NCBI GenBank assembly: GCA_026826555.1 | Contig: JAKSZT010054458.1 | Location: 713,481-777,480, forward strand | Source of the DNA: Tolypeutes matacus | Lineage: Eukaryota; Chordata; Mammalia; Cingulata; Chlamyphoridae | DNA: 64,000 nt | Reading direction: 5' to 3' | Shown here: in pieces, positions 35,933 through 47,151 of the stretch | Layout of the letters: every line of letters begins with the position of its first letter | Position numbering within the stretch: position 1 is the stretch's first letter | Program-made: the position numbers and the translations under genes | Notes under the pieces: generated by a model | Told to the model about the DNA's origin: nothing | Database searches by the model: none | Seen by the model: only the letters and a program-made list of their open reading frames with translations

Positions 35933-36175
35933 AAAAGTGATAAGAGAGTACCATCTAGGATTTACCAGAACACCTTGCAAACCAACAAGAAAAGGACAGG
36001 AACCTCACTAGATAATAGGCAAAGGAACATTAACAGGCAATTTACTGAAGAGAGCCCTCCCCTCCAAAAAAAACACACACAAAAAAACAAAAAAGTGATA
36101 AGACACATAAAGAAATGGCCAAAGTCATCATCAAGGAAATGCAAGTTATGACTATAGGTTATCACTTTGCATCTA

Positions 36176-36628
36176 TGTTATGGGTTGAATTGTGTCCCCC
36201 CCAAAGATATGTTCAAGTTCTAACCCCGAGTCCTATGAATGTGACACTATTTGGAAAGAGGATATTTGAAGATGTGATTATTGGAAAGAGGATATTTGAA
36301 GATGTGATTAGTTAAAATGTGGCCAAATTGCATAAGGGTTCAGTCCTAATCCAATATAACTGGTGTCCTTATCTTATAAGAAGAAGAAGACACAAGGAGA
36401 GAGACAGAGGGGAGAACACCATGTGATGACGAAGGCAGAGATTGCCATGTATTGCCTGCAAGTTACCACCAGAAACTAGAAGAGGCATACAGACTTTGAA
36501 GAAAGCACAGCCCTGATGACAAGTTGATTTCAGACTTCTAGCCTCCTGAATTGTGTGACAATAAATTTCTGTTGTTTTAAGCCACTAGGTTTGTGGTACC
36601 TTGTTGTAGCAGCCTTAGTAAATGAATA
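36176..36628 (+). mobile_element. MLT1-type MaLR LTR
   Basis: It starts tgttatgggttgaattgtg and carries 'agttaaaatgtggcc', 'caggtgtccttat'-like wording (here 'ctggtgtccttatcttata'), 'gagaacaccatgtgatgacg', 'gacaataaatttctgttgtt' and 'ttgttgtagcagccttagta'. This is the full order of MLT1 LTRs of the ERVL-MaLR group. A perfect 30-bp tandem duplication occurs at 36251-36310. It sits inside the old L1. Confidence 0.88.
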
Positions 36629-37185
36629 AACCTATTAGCCAGGTAAAAAACATTAGAATGTTGGGCAGAACCAAGGATTATTGGTGATGTGGGAATATGG
36701 AAACCATCATGCATTGTTGGTGGGAGTGTGGACTGGTACAAATTATTTATATGCATACCTTATAACTCAGGAATTCCATTTCTTGGTGTGTGTGTTTTTA
36801 TATTTATAATGATAATTTCCCAAGAAAATTGTCTCGCACTGGTCCACAAGGAAACATATATGAGGATGTTCGTTGCAGTGTTAGGTGGAAGGGAGCTGAA
36901 AGCAATCTTGGATATCCATCACTTGCAGAGAAGTTAGGGAAAATATGGTTGCCAAGGAGTATTACATAGCAAGTAGAAGGAGCAGAGTAGATAAACACAG
37001 TAACATAGAAAGTCAATGTTTAGCAAAAAAGGAAGAAGCAGAATGAGATAGGATTCATGCACACAAAACAACAATAGACATTTAAAAACATATACATAGG
37101 ACTGGGGAAATACACAAGGTTAAACTGGAGTATCTTGTAATGCTAGATAGTAAGGAATGCTAAACAAGCATGCAAACACACACAA

Positions 37186-38516
37186 AAAGCAAACTAGAGG
37201 GCAGACCAATGCTCCAGGCCCTTGATATTGATGCTTGTACTTATGAACCTTGTTCTTGTGAAACCGAAACTTGGCCTGGTAATATATATTGCCTAAGAGT
37301 TATCTCCTGAGCGCCTCTTTGTTGCTCAAATGTGGCCTCTCTCTAAGCCAAACTCAGCATTTAAACTCACTACATCCCCTCCACCCCCACCCCCACCCCA
37401 CTCTGGCATGGGACATGACTCCTGGGGATGAGCCTCCCTGGCACTAAGGAATTAATACCAAGTGTCAATTAATGATGCATTTGGAGAAAGACCTAGAACA
37501 AAAGGGGGAAATAATAAATGCAAATTAGTTTTTATAGCTCAAAGATTTCAAAGGGAGTCGTATGGTCATTCCGGAGGCTTCACTTATGCACGTCTCAGAA
37601 GGATCTCACTGTCTGCCAGAGTAAACAGTGACATTTAGATACTATAGGAATGGCAGACAAACTCAGGAAATCGGCACCCTGTCAGTGGGTCTTATCTGGG
37701 AATCTCCCTCAAAGTATCAGAGTTAGACTCATTTAAAATTTTCCTACACTTGGTTCTTCTATCCCATTTATTTGAACTTATAATTAGCACTATACCTGTT
37801 AAATATATTGTCCCAGAGACTTAAATCTCCTGGCTGTTCATATGCTGGGAGAGCCTTGAATCTCAACAGAGTTGCAGAATACCTACTCTCCAGTTCATCA
37901 GACTCACCCAGGACAACTAACAAAAGGATGATGATGGACAACGTCCAACCCAAGAAGCAGAGAGTATCTTCAACTGCAAACAAGACGGTTTCATCCAGAT
38001 GCCCCATGGGATCTAAGATCCCTCTCAATCAGGAGCAGAGTTGGACATCACTATCCTCAAACCCTCAAGATAGAGGAACGAACAAACATAAGAGGGGAAT
38101 GCAACTGTGGACTAAAGTAGACTTATTTTTATTTTAGTAATGGAAGAACTTGTAATACTGACATAAAAACAGTGCTCACCACAGATTCTGAGGGGACGGA
38201 GAGGGAACAATAGGTGTAACATGCGGTATTTTTGAGACATTAGAATTGTTCTGCATGATATTGCAATGACAGATACCAGCCATTTAACATTTTATCAAAA
38301 CGTATAAATGTGTGCTGTGCAAAGTGTAAAACATAATGTAAAATACAGACCATGGTTAGTGGCAATGCTTCAATTTGTGTTCATCAATTGTAACAAATGT
38401 ACCACACTAATGGAAGATGTTAACAGGGGAAAGTTTGGTAGCGGGAAGGGTTGGTATATATGGGAATCCCCTATATTTTTGATGTAACATTTATGTAATC
38501 TAAAGCTCTTTTTAAA

Positions 38517-38548
<32 letters not shown>
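37186..38548 (+). mobile_element. 5'-truncated L1-like retroposon (long 3' region) with poly(A)
   Basis: About 1.36 kb ends in a run of 26 or more A. It is bounded by imperfect copies of atgcaaacacaca (37170-37182) and atgcaaaccacaca (38551-38564), with old L1 sequence on both sides. The last 420 nt match 2267-2744. The upstream part ('ctcctggggatgagcctccc', 'aagcagagagtatcttcaac') is not seen elsewhere in the window. Its open frames on either strand (37768-38137) show no family resemblance and are likely spurious. I infer a lineage-specific L1 3' end; it could be another poly(A) retroposon. Confidence 0.65.
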
Positions 38549-38551
<3 letters not shown>

Positions 38552-39759
38552 TGCAAACCACACATTGATGGGAGAATGTCAAAGGGACACAGGAGCCAAC
38601 TGAAAGCACTCCCAGTGGCCAAAGTTGGAACAATTTGAGCAAAAAAATAATGAAGTATTGGATTATAACCCACAGTATAAAATAAACACCTATGAGTCTA
38701 CACTGATATGAATAAATTATTGAATACATAAATAAATGGAAGAGAAGAGTCAAATATCCAGTGCAGAAGAATTCCAAATAATTTATGTAGGTACTCTGCT
38801 CTCAAGGAGGTGGAACTCAAGTCCCCCTCCTTTAGGTGGGCTACACACAGTGACTTTCATCTAAACAGTAAAGTATGGAAAGAGGGAAAAACAACAACTT
38901 TACTGTGGAGAATCTTGACAAACACTAATTCAGCCAGATGATGTAGGTCAACATCAACAGTGATAAATCATGTTGATATATGTATCCTTGATATGATGTG
39001 ATGAAAATGGCTCTTTACCTCTGTGGCCCTCCTTCCCAAAACTCGAAAGCCCAGTCTAATCACAAATAAAACAACACAAATTTCAGTAGAAAGGAATCTT
39101 ACAAAATACCTGACCAGTACTCCTCAAAACTATCAAGATCATCAACAAGGAAAGTGTAAGAAACTGCCACAGCCAAGAGAAGCATAAGCAGACACGGCTA
39201 AATGTAACATGGTATCCTGGATGAGATGCTGGAACAGAAAAAGGACATTAGATAAAAATTAAGGAACTCTGAATAAACTGTGGACTTTGGTTAATAATAA
39301 TGCATCAGTGTGGTTCATTAATTGTAATTAATCATGGCAACAAATACCATGATAATGTAAGATGTTACTAAAAGGGGAAACCGGGTGTTGGTATATATGG
39401 GAACTCTGTACTATCTTCACAATTTTTATGTAAATCTAAATTTATTCTAAAAAGTAAAGTCTATTTAAAAAATACATATGCAAACAAAATACTCTTATAG
39501 ACAGGCTGCCTACAGAGAGAGGGGATTAAGGTGGACAAATAGAATAAAAGAAGTGTGCACAGACCAAGGATGATGGTGTGCCTGGCACTAAGGGCTATGA
39601 GTAGCTCAATCCTCTGCACCTGAGGTCCAAAAGTAAATGAATGCAACAGTCAGTTCTCACTCCTCATCTTACTGGACTTAGCAGGATTTGAAAGTCTCTC
39701 TCCTTGAACCACCATGTTAATTTGCCTCTCCTCACAGTCTTCCTTCTGGCTCATCTTCT

Positions 39760-40465
39760 CCCAGCCTCAAGTATAGGAGATCTTACTATTTTTGGTGCCA
39801 TGGACTTCACATTTCACAACCTCCTTATACTACCCTGGTCTAAGCCGTCAGTGTTTCTCACCAGGATTACTGCAATTTTCCAAACCTGTCCCCCTGCCTC
39901 TGTCCTTCCACTTCTTGAATTTATTTCAACACAGCAGCCAGACAAATCCTGTTAAAATGGAAGCCAGATGTCACTACTCAGCTCAACTATTTGATAGTTT
40001 TCCATCTAACTCCAAAAAAACCTCTGCAAGTCTTTATAAAAGCCTGAAAATCCCTAAGTCCTGGGCCCTTCTGACTTTATCAACCCTCTTGCCTATGCTG
40101 GTGCCCTTGCTGTGCCCTGGACTTACTCTCAGAATTCCACTCTAAAGCCTTTGCACTTGCAGCTCTTTCCACATATGATGCTCAGATAGATTCTTAGCTC
40201 ATCCTCTTCTTCTCATCTTCCCATCACCTTCCCACTTCCCCCACATGCTTTCTAACCCTCTTCCATGCCTTATTTTTATTCTCAGCACTTATCATTATCT
40301 AGCATAGTATATATTTTCATTATTGTATGTCTGCCTCATTAGATGTAATCTATAAATCAAGAATCTTTGCTTATTGTGCTCATTACTAGAGCCCCACAAC
40401 CTAGAATTGTGGCTGACACATGAATACATTTAATAAATATTTGTTGAAAAAATGGATAAATGAAT
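39760..40465 (+). repeat. LINE2 (L2) 3' fragment
   Basis: 'ctcaccaggattactgcaat', 'gcagccagacaaatcctgtt', 'atgtcactactcagctcaac', 'cctttgcacttgcagctctt' and 'aatacatttaataaatattt' are in order for an L2 3' end. Confidence 0.78.
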
Positions 40466-40473
40466 GAGTAAAG

Positions 40474-40977
40474 TGTGGTAGTCTGAGGCTCTTATGGGTT
40501 CCAGAAAAATCATGTCCTTAGGGCTAATCCATTCCTGTGAGTGTGAACCTATTTAATGGGACCTTTTGATTGGGTTGTTTCAGTTAAGGACCTTTTGATT
40601 AGGTTAGTGCACTTAAGGACACTTTGATTAGATTACTTCAGTAAGGCATGACCCAGGGTGGTTCTTAATCCTCTTAATGGAGTCATTTATAAACGGGATG
40701 AATACAGAGAGAAGGCCAGAAAGAAGCCAGAAGCTGAAGCAATGAAACCTAGAAGAGAAGGGAGACCAGTAGACACCACCATGTACCTTGCAATATGACA
40801 GAGGAGTCCAGGATCAGCTGGCAGCTGTCTTCAGGGAGAAAAGCATCACCTGATGAAGCCTAGATTTGGACATTTTCACATCCCCAGAACCGAAAGCTTA
40901 TAAGATAATAAATCCCCATTGTAAAAGCCAACCCATTTCTGGTATATTACATTCTGGCAGCCTAACTAACTAAAACA
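40474..40977 (+). mobile_element. solo ERVL-type LTR
   Basis: It starts TGTGGTAGTCTGAGG and ends ACTAACTAAAACA, about 504 bp. A poly(A) signal AATAAA is at 40907-40912. 'attgtaaaagccaacccatt' and 'ctggtatattacattctggc' recall the ends of the other ERVL-like LTRs here. The flanking 5-mers are taaag and tgaag (4 of 5 match). Confidence 0.72.
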
Positions 40978-41222
40978 TGAAGTAACTTCTGAACCATATG
41001 AGTTAAGCATAGTTTTAGAGCTTGTAACTAATAACTAGTATTTTTTTTTAATATTGAAGATGTCACTGTACTTTTTACACAGGCAAATTTCTTTCCCATC
41101 CCCCCATGTTAATAAATTGTATGCAGCTCATTATCTCAGTTTGTGGAAAGTGTGAGAAAGTCCTGGCCTAAAAGTGTATAAGAATTTAACTTCACTCAGT
41201 TTTCAGACAAGACTGCACATTG

Positions 41223-41655
41223 GGGTAGTGGATGTGGCTCAAGCAATTGGGCTCCTGTCTATCATATAGGAGGTCCAGGGTTCGATTCCTGGGGCCTCCT
41301 GGTGAAGGCAAGCTGGCCCACTCAGTGAGCTGGCCTAAGTAGAGAGCTGGCCCACGTGGAGTGCTGGCCCACACGGAGAGCTGCCGCAGGAAGATGATGC
41401 AACAAAAAGAGACACAGAGGAGAGACAATAAGAGACACAGCAGACCAGGGAGCCGAAGTGGTGCAAGAGATTGAACGCCCTCTCCCACTCTGAAAGGTCC
41501 CAGGATCAGTTCCCGGTGCTGCCTTAAAAAAGAGAAGACAAGCAGACACAGAAGAACACACAGCGAATGGACACAGAGAGCAGATAGTGAGCACAAAAAC
41601 AATAGGGTGATGGGGGGGTATAAATAAATAAATATTAAAAAAAGAGAGAGAGAGA
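41223..41655 (+). mobile_element. extended tRNA-derived SINE (DAS-III-like, 433 bp)
   Basis: The tRNA-like head 'gtggatgtggctcaagcaat' with 'gggttcgattcctgg' is followed by short tandem units of the 'gagctggcccacgtggagtg' kind. Then come a middle part ('gagacacagaggagagacaa'), a second B-box-like segment ('ccaggatcagttcccggtgc') and an A-rich tail. The 14-bp repeat aagactgcacattg flanks it (41209-41222 and 41656-41669). Long frames on the opposite strand (41192-41692) come from the SINE and are not genes. Confidence 0.92.
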
Positions 41656-41994
41656 AAGACTGCACATTGATTTCCTCTACCCCAAAGCCCAAGTCACCCC
41701 TCTATGCAAATAATGGCTAGTTCTGTACTTCTTCCAAAAGCTTTCTCCAAAACCAAGACCAGCATTTTCAGCTGGTTACTTCCACTTGGATGTCTTGCTA
41801 GCACCTGAAATCATCTGTAAATTTGTTTCTCTTCTTGCCTCCCACATTTTTATTGACAGTACCTCTGTTATCACCAGACTCACATCAGTGGCATCTTTGA
41901 CCCCTAACCTATCATCCATTCAAATACTGATACCTGTCAATCTATTTCTGCTTTGATCCTTGAATGCATCATCTCTTTTTTTTATTCTTTAAGG

Positions 41995-42090
41995 AAATGC
42001 AAATTTTAATCAAATGAGATACCACTGCATACATATTACAACTGGTAAAATAAAATAATAAAATAAAATAAAATAAAATAAAGAAACAAT
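41995..42090 (+). repeat. L1 ORF2 3' fragment running into an (AAAAT)n microsatellite
   Basis: 'aaggaaatgcaaattttaat' and 'gagataccactgcatacata' are L1 ORF2 wording. About six AAAAT-type units follow at 42050-42083. Confidence 0.65.
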
Positions 42091-42439
42091 GATACCATTT
42101 GGATGCATCCTGTCTTATCCCCACTGAAACTGGACTAGTTCAGCCCTTAATAATCTCTTTCAAAAGTTCAATATATATTTTGAGCATATGTAAAAGGCAG
42201 CATGCTGTCTGCCTTACAGGAATTTGTAAGGCAGATGGGGCAATTGAGAGTCAAATTAGAAAGTGTTTGTAAACTATAACGTATCATAGGGATTCAATAA
42301 GATGATGAGGTGGGAAATGAATGACAATATGGTTGGCACTACAGGAAATTTAGCTGACCTGATTTGTATTTGGAATACTACAATTTCAGTATCACTTGGA
42401 TATGCTAGGAAAAAATAATATTCCAAATATTAGCTGCCT

Positions 42440-42640
42440 ACATTAGTGGAAAGAACACAGGTTTGGGAATCAGGATACACAGGTTCTGGGCTGAGCTCTG
42501 CAGTCAGTTGTGAGAATTAGGTAAGTCATTTAACTTCTCTGGGTCTCTATTTCTCCATCTCTAAGATAAGAAGGTTGATAAAATCAATTCTAAGTTTCCT
42601 TCTAGTGCTCACACTCTACTTCTATGATCAGTTAAAGGAT
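42440..42640 (+). repeat. MIR SINE
   Basis: 'tagtggaaagaacacaggtt', 'ggtaagtcatttaacttctc', 'tgggtctctatttctccatc' and 'ctagtgctcacactctactt' follow MIR order. Confidence 0.7.
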
Positions 42641-42724
42641 TTTTCACATTAGACCATTAGCGTGTTAATCCTGTAACCCCACAGAAGTAAGCAATGAAAT
42701 GTTTTCCATCTAAAATATGGAATA

Positions 42725-44100
42725 AGACAAGATGTCTGCTCTCACCACTTGAATTCAAAACTGCACAATAAAATAAATAAAAATGAAATGAACAACTGTA
42801 AAGTAAGGTAAAAAAACTATACATTTAAAATAACATTAAAAATATTTAGAATTTCATTTAACAAAATGTATGCAGGATATGAACAATAAAAAGTACAAGA
42901 TGTTACTGAGAGAAATTAAAGACCTAAATAAACAGTGAGGCATACTATTCCATGGATTAGAAGACTTGGTATTGTTAAATTGTCAGTTTTTCCCACATTG
43001 ATCTATGGAATCAATGCAGTTCCAAGCAAACTCTGAACAGGCTTTTTTTTTTTTTTTTTTTTTTTTTTGGTAGAAATTCATGATAATTGCAAAATTTATA
43101 TAGAAATGCAAAGGACCTAGAACAGCCAGAACAATTTTGAAAATGAATAAAGTTTGAAGACTTGCACTACCTGATTTTAAGACTTACAAAGAGACAGTAA
43201 TCACAGCATAAGCACAGACATAGAAATTTATGGAACAGAATGAAAAGTTCAAAAATAGACACACACGTAGATGGTCATTTAATTTTTGACAAAATTTCCA
43301 AGGTAATTCAGTGGAGACAAAAACAATCATTTCGACAGACGATACTGGTTCAAATAGACATACATATTAAAATAAATCTTGACTATGATTCAACACCAGA
43401 CACAAAAATAATTCAAAATGCATCATAGCCTAAATGTAAAATTATAAATTTCTAGAAGAAAACATAGGAGGAAATCTTCTTAGTTTTGGTGCCAGGCAAA
43501 ATTTCTTAGATGGGGCACCAAAAATATGAACCAAAAAAGAAAACAATTTATAAATTGGATTTTATCATTGTTAAAAATGTTTGCTTATTGGAAGATAATA
43601 AAAAGCCAAGCCACAGACTAGGGAAAATTATTTGTAATACATATATGTGACAAAGGACTTTTATTTATCACATATAAAGAAATTTTTATTTTAATAATAA
43701 GAAGACAGACAATCCTATAAAAATGAGCAAGAGACATTATCAGATACTTCACAAAAGAAGATAAATGAATAGCTAATAGGCACATGAAAAGATGTTCAAA
43801 TTCATTATTCATCAGGCAAATACAATGAGATGTTACTACATGTTCACCTAGCATAGTTGCTAAATTTGTAAAGACTGATAGTATCTAGTGTTAGAGGAAT
43901 GTGGATCTCACATAAATTGTTGGTGGGGATGTAAAAAGGTACAACTACTTTGGAAAAAAACAATTTGGTGGTTTCTTATTAAGTTAAAGACACGCTTACC
44001 ATTTAACTCAGCAATTCCATTCCTAGATATTTACTCAAGAGAAGTGAAAATCTATGCTCATGTGAAGACTTGATCATAGTGGTTTTATTAACAATAGCCC
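42725..44100 (+). mobile_element. old L1 (L1M type) ORF2 fragment
   Basis: Sense L1 ORF2 wording runs throughout ('tgtctgctctcaccacttga', 'ttgatctatggaatcaatgc', 'gccagaacaattttgaaaat', 'caaaggacttttatttatca', 'gcaattccattcctagatat'). A 24-T tract at 43044-43067 interrupts it. All frames are broken. Confidence 0.75.
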
Positions 44101-44271
44101 CCCAGTGAAGAGATGACATGACCAAAGAGGGGTCTTTGTGGCTTTTACTCTTCATGCCTCAGTGCACAGATGGGCCCTCCAGGGAACAAAACTGGAGCAC
44201 AGGCAAATATATCACTTAGGGTGCAGTCAGAGAGAGACAGAGGGGAAACGAAATTAGAGGATTACATGTTA

Positions 44272-44291
44272 CACACACACACACACACACA
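44272..44291 (+). repeat. (CA)n microsatellite
   Basis: About ten CA units occur in a run. Confidence 0.85.
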
Positions 44292-44684
44292 AACATGTTA
44301 AATGAAGAAAAGAGAAATCCATTCACCTTTTTTTACAAATTCATTTACAGTGATGTTTCTTCTATCCTGATAATTAGAACAACCAGACTCCTCTACCACT
44401 CTCACAACATATATTTTCTACCATCCAGAAAGAAGAAGAAATATCTGAATGTCATTGTTATATATGCCCTTCCTTCCTTCAGCAGAAAACTACAGTCACC
44501 TTCATTACTTGGTCACTTGGTGTTAGTACACTCAACTACCTATGTCCTCCTCTCTCTCTTTTGCTTTCTATGTTATTAAGTCCCAGGTTTAAGAAGAACC
44601 AGAAAAGCCTAGACTGTTCAAGAAAATAGCTATCAAATCTATTTAAATGGTTACAACTCAGGCAAAAGATGAACGGGAAAATCT

Positions 44685-44822
44685 GAAATTATATATATAT
44701 TAGAAATATATATATTATATATATGTATATTAGAAACTACCACAAACAACTACATATTATAAAAGTTTTAGGAAGGTATTGATTTTTTTCCTTCTTAATA
44801 AAAAGTTCTTCCTTTCATTAAA

Positions 44823-44858
<36 letters not shown>

Positions 44859-44860
44859 CC
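44685..44860. repeat. AT-dinucleotide tracts
   Basis: Two AT-alternating tracts (about 44686-44728 and 44830-44858) lie within an AT-rich stretch. Confidence 0.85.
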
Positions 44861-45149
44861 TCATACAGTTATAAGAAAGAGTTCTTACCAAATTTATCTG
44901 CTTTTTTCCTAGAGGGAAAAAATACTTCCCTATAAGTAATATTAATATCTAAATAATTTAGGGACTGTATAACATAGTGATTTTGGTGGTAGATGAGGAT
45001 TGTGGTTAGTAAAATAAATACAAGAGTGTTCTACTACAAGGTGTTAAGAATATGGTGATACATGGGAAAATACAACTAATGTAACTTACAGACTCTAGAC
45101 AACATTTTTGTAGCAAAGGCAAAGAAGTTACTAAATCAATGCTAAAGGT

Positions 45150-45866
45150 GAAAAAAGAGTATGGTTTTTAGTTTTATGAAATATGAATATGATTAAGCAT
45201 TTTTCCTTCATTAACATTTAACATTTAACCAATAAGTGCTCATTTATGCATATTTCTGAACACTGGAGAAATAATTGACTTTGTTTTTAAAGTAGTTAAA
45301 TGTGCTTGGACAGAATTTGTTAGAGTAATACTTCCATAATTTTGTTTAGCTGCCTGTATTAGTCAGGGTTCTCTCGGGAAACAGAATCAACAGGAGATAT
45401 CTGTCAATAATATGAAATTTTAAAAGAGTCTCTCACACGACCGTGGGGGATGCACAAGTCCAGGTTCTGCAGGCAGGCTGCAAACCAGTGGCACCGATGA
45501 AAGTCCGATGAAAGGTCGTTGATGAGTTTCTGGGAGAAGTTGCCTGTCCAAGGACCAGCTGGGAAATTCTCTCTGAATGTTGAAATCACTTCCCCTTTTA
45601 AGCCATTCAACTGATTGGATAAAAGCGCTGCCCATGGATGATGAAATCTCCCTGATTGATGCAGATGTAATCAGCCATCCACTCAGTAAACTCACTGGTG
45701 ATTGAAGTCCATAAATGCTCTTGTATTACAATTAGCCCAGTGCTTGCTGGAACAAACACCTGGACACAATTACCTGGCCGAGTTGACACATTAGCCTAAC
45801 CATCACACTGCCTTTTGACTGTTATTTTATTTTTTCAAGTTGCAACAAAGTTTACTTAAAAAAAAT
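45150..45866 (+). repeat. segment present twice in the window, copy B (split by an LTR)
   Basis: The left part (45150-45354) and right part (45808-45866) together match 28996-29285, with an ERVL-type LTR between them. Shared wording includes 'tttagttttatgaaatatga', 'tggacagaattt', 'acttccataat' and 'ttattttattttttcaagtt' (variant in copy A). Confidence 0.7.
45355..45807 (-). mobile_element. solo ERVL-type LTR (MLT2-like), complete with target duplication
   Basis: On the minus strand it starts TGTGATGGTTAGG and ends CCCTGACTAATACA, 453 bp. It is the same subfamily as 21888-22337. The flanks are the 5-bp repeat ctgcc (45350-45354 and 45808-45812). The other copy of the host segment, near 29220, has a single uninterrupted ctgcc, so the empty site is visible within this window. 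Confidence 0.9.
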
Positions 45867-45867
45867 A

Positions 45868-46060
45868 TTAGCAGAGTAAAAAATAATAGCCCCCAAAAGA
45901 AACAACCCCAACAGGTAAAAGAATAAACAAGTTGTGGTACATCTGTACAATGTAATACTAGTTAACAATAAAAGGGAATAAACTATGATATATAAAACAA
46001 CATGAGTGAATGTAAAAAAACACTAAGTGAAAAAAGCCAGACATGCCCTGCTCCCCACAC
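45868..46060 (+). repeat. L1 ORF2 3' fragment
   Basis: 'gttgtggtacatctgtacaa' and 'aaaagccagacatgccctgc' are L1 ORF2 C-terminal wording. Confidence 0.55.
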
Positions 46061-46562
46061 TGCCCCTTCTGATGTTTTTTCGTTTGTTTGTTTTTACTTT
46101 TAGTAAGGCATTGTTTTATTGATATATGCATTTTATAGAAAGGAAACTTCAGAGGTCTAGGGTCCTCAGATTTCATACAGTTTCAAAGAAACGTGGGGTC
46201 TAGGTTGAAGAGCTATACTTATTTGGCTTGGTTCATTTTAAACATGTCATAAACAGAATGATCTTTCGAATGTAGGAAGGATACAGTATTGAAATATCCT
46301 TCTATCTCATCTTGCAGTTGAACATTTTGTCCCAAAGGAAATTTTCAAGGGAAAAATTATGTTTATATATGTATGTAGAAAGAGAGATAGACATATAGCC
46401 ATGCTATTTCAACCATCAAATCCTTTGTGATGATATATGATTGGAAAGGAAGATGAATCAAATGGTTTTTAATCTCACCTATTCTGTCTTTCATTCCCAT
46501 AATCTCTGTTATTTTTCTATTAGGTTTTCAAATTCTTCTTTGTGCTCACCCAGTATCTTCTT

Positions 46563-46674
46563 TTTTTTTTTTTTTTTTTTTTTTCTATTTTACCGGGAGG
46601 TCCTGGGGATCGAACCCAGGTCCCTCCATATGGCAGACGGACGCCCAACCATTTGAGCCACATCCGCCCCCCAC
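46563..46674 (-). mobile_element. monomeric tRNA-derived SINE
   Basis: A poly-T start is followed by 'gggatcgaacccaggtccc' and 'tttgagccacatccgcccc'. The 14-bp duplication cccagtatcttctt flanks it perfectly (46549-46562 and 46675-46688). It is inserted in the antisense L1. Confidence 0.92.
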
Positions 46675-46965
46675 CCCAGTATCTTCTTGACATCCTTTTT
46701 CTCTTTAGCCATATTGTATTTCAACCCATTAATTTGATTTTTGAGATTTGTGTGAACCTCATTAATTAGTTGTCTCAAATCCTGAATTTTATCTAGGGCT
46801 TGATAGATTCTTTTGCTTGGGCCATTTCTTCTACTTCCTTAGCATGGCTTGTAAGTTTTTGCTGATGTCTAGGCATCTGATTATGATGGTGAGTTTAGTC
46901 TGATGCTCAATTTCTCTCTCTTGGGTACGAATTTAGTGATGGGAAACTATGTTACTGGCATTCTT

Positions 46966-47151
46966 TCTTTTTTTTTCAGGTACCAGGGCCAGGGTTTGAA
47001 CCCTGGACTCATATATGGGAAGCCAGTGCTCAACCACTGAGCCACATCGGCTCCCCTGAGTTGGTTTTTTGGTTTCTTTGCTTGTTGTTTGTTTTTTTGT
47101 TTTTAGGAGGCACTGAGAACCGAACCTGGGACCTCCCACATCCATGCCCAC
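46966..47151 (-). mobile_element. dimeric tRNA-derived SINE, second unit shortened
   Basis: The first half has 'gtttgaaccctgg' and 'caaccactgagccac'. The linker is T/G-rich and the second half 'gaaccgaacctgggacctc' is cut short near 47140. It is of the same dimeric type as 12695-12921. Confidence 0.82.

Larger units (their letters stand above)
35000..39478 (+). mobile_element. old L1 (L1M type) ORF2 and 3' UTR, broken by three later insertions
   Basis: Sense ORF2 sequence runs from 'aaggaattaattaagccaag' through 'atggatcaaagatctaaatg' and 'aaggaaatgcaagttatgac', resumes after 36630 ('ggtgggagtgtggactggta') and continues after 38549 into an L1M 3' UTR. The end is 'gatgttactaaaaggggaaa', 'tgggaactctgtactatctt' and an A-rich tail. 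Nested inside are a SINE (35822-35932), an MLT1 LTR (36176-36628) and a younger L1-like insertion (37186-38548). Confidence 0.75.

Noticed and set aside
37768..38137. 86- and 109-residue frames on opposite strands
   Set aside because: They lie in the retroposon at 37186-38548. They overlap each other and have no recognisable domain; a hidden retroposon ORF is possible but not supported.
41192..41692. 166-residue minus-strand open frame with an overlapping 90-residue frame
   Set aside because: It lies across an extended SINE read in antisense, and similar frames appear over the related SINE at 57793-58250. Repeats rather than genes explain both.
46441..46769. Two overlapping + frames
   Set aside because: They cross a poly-T SINE head inside an antisense L1 and have no gene-like sequence.
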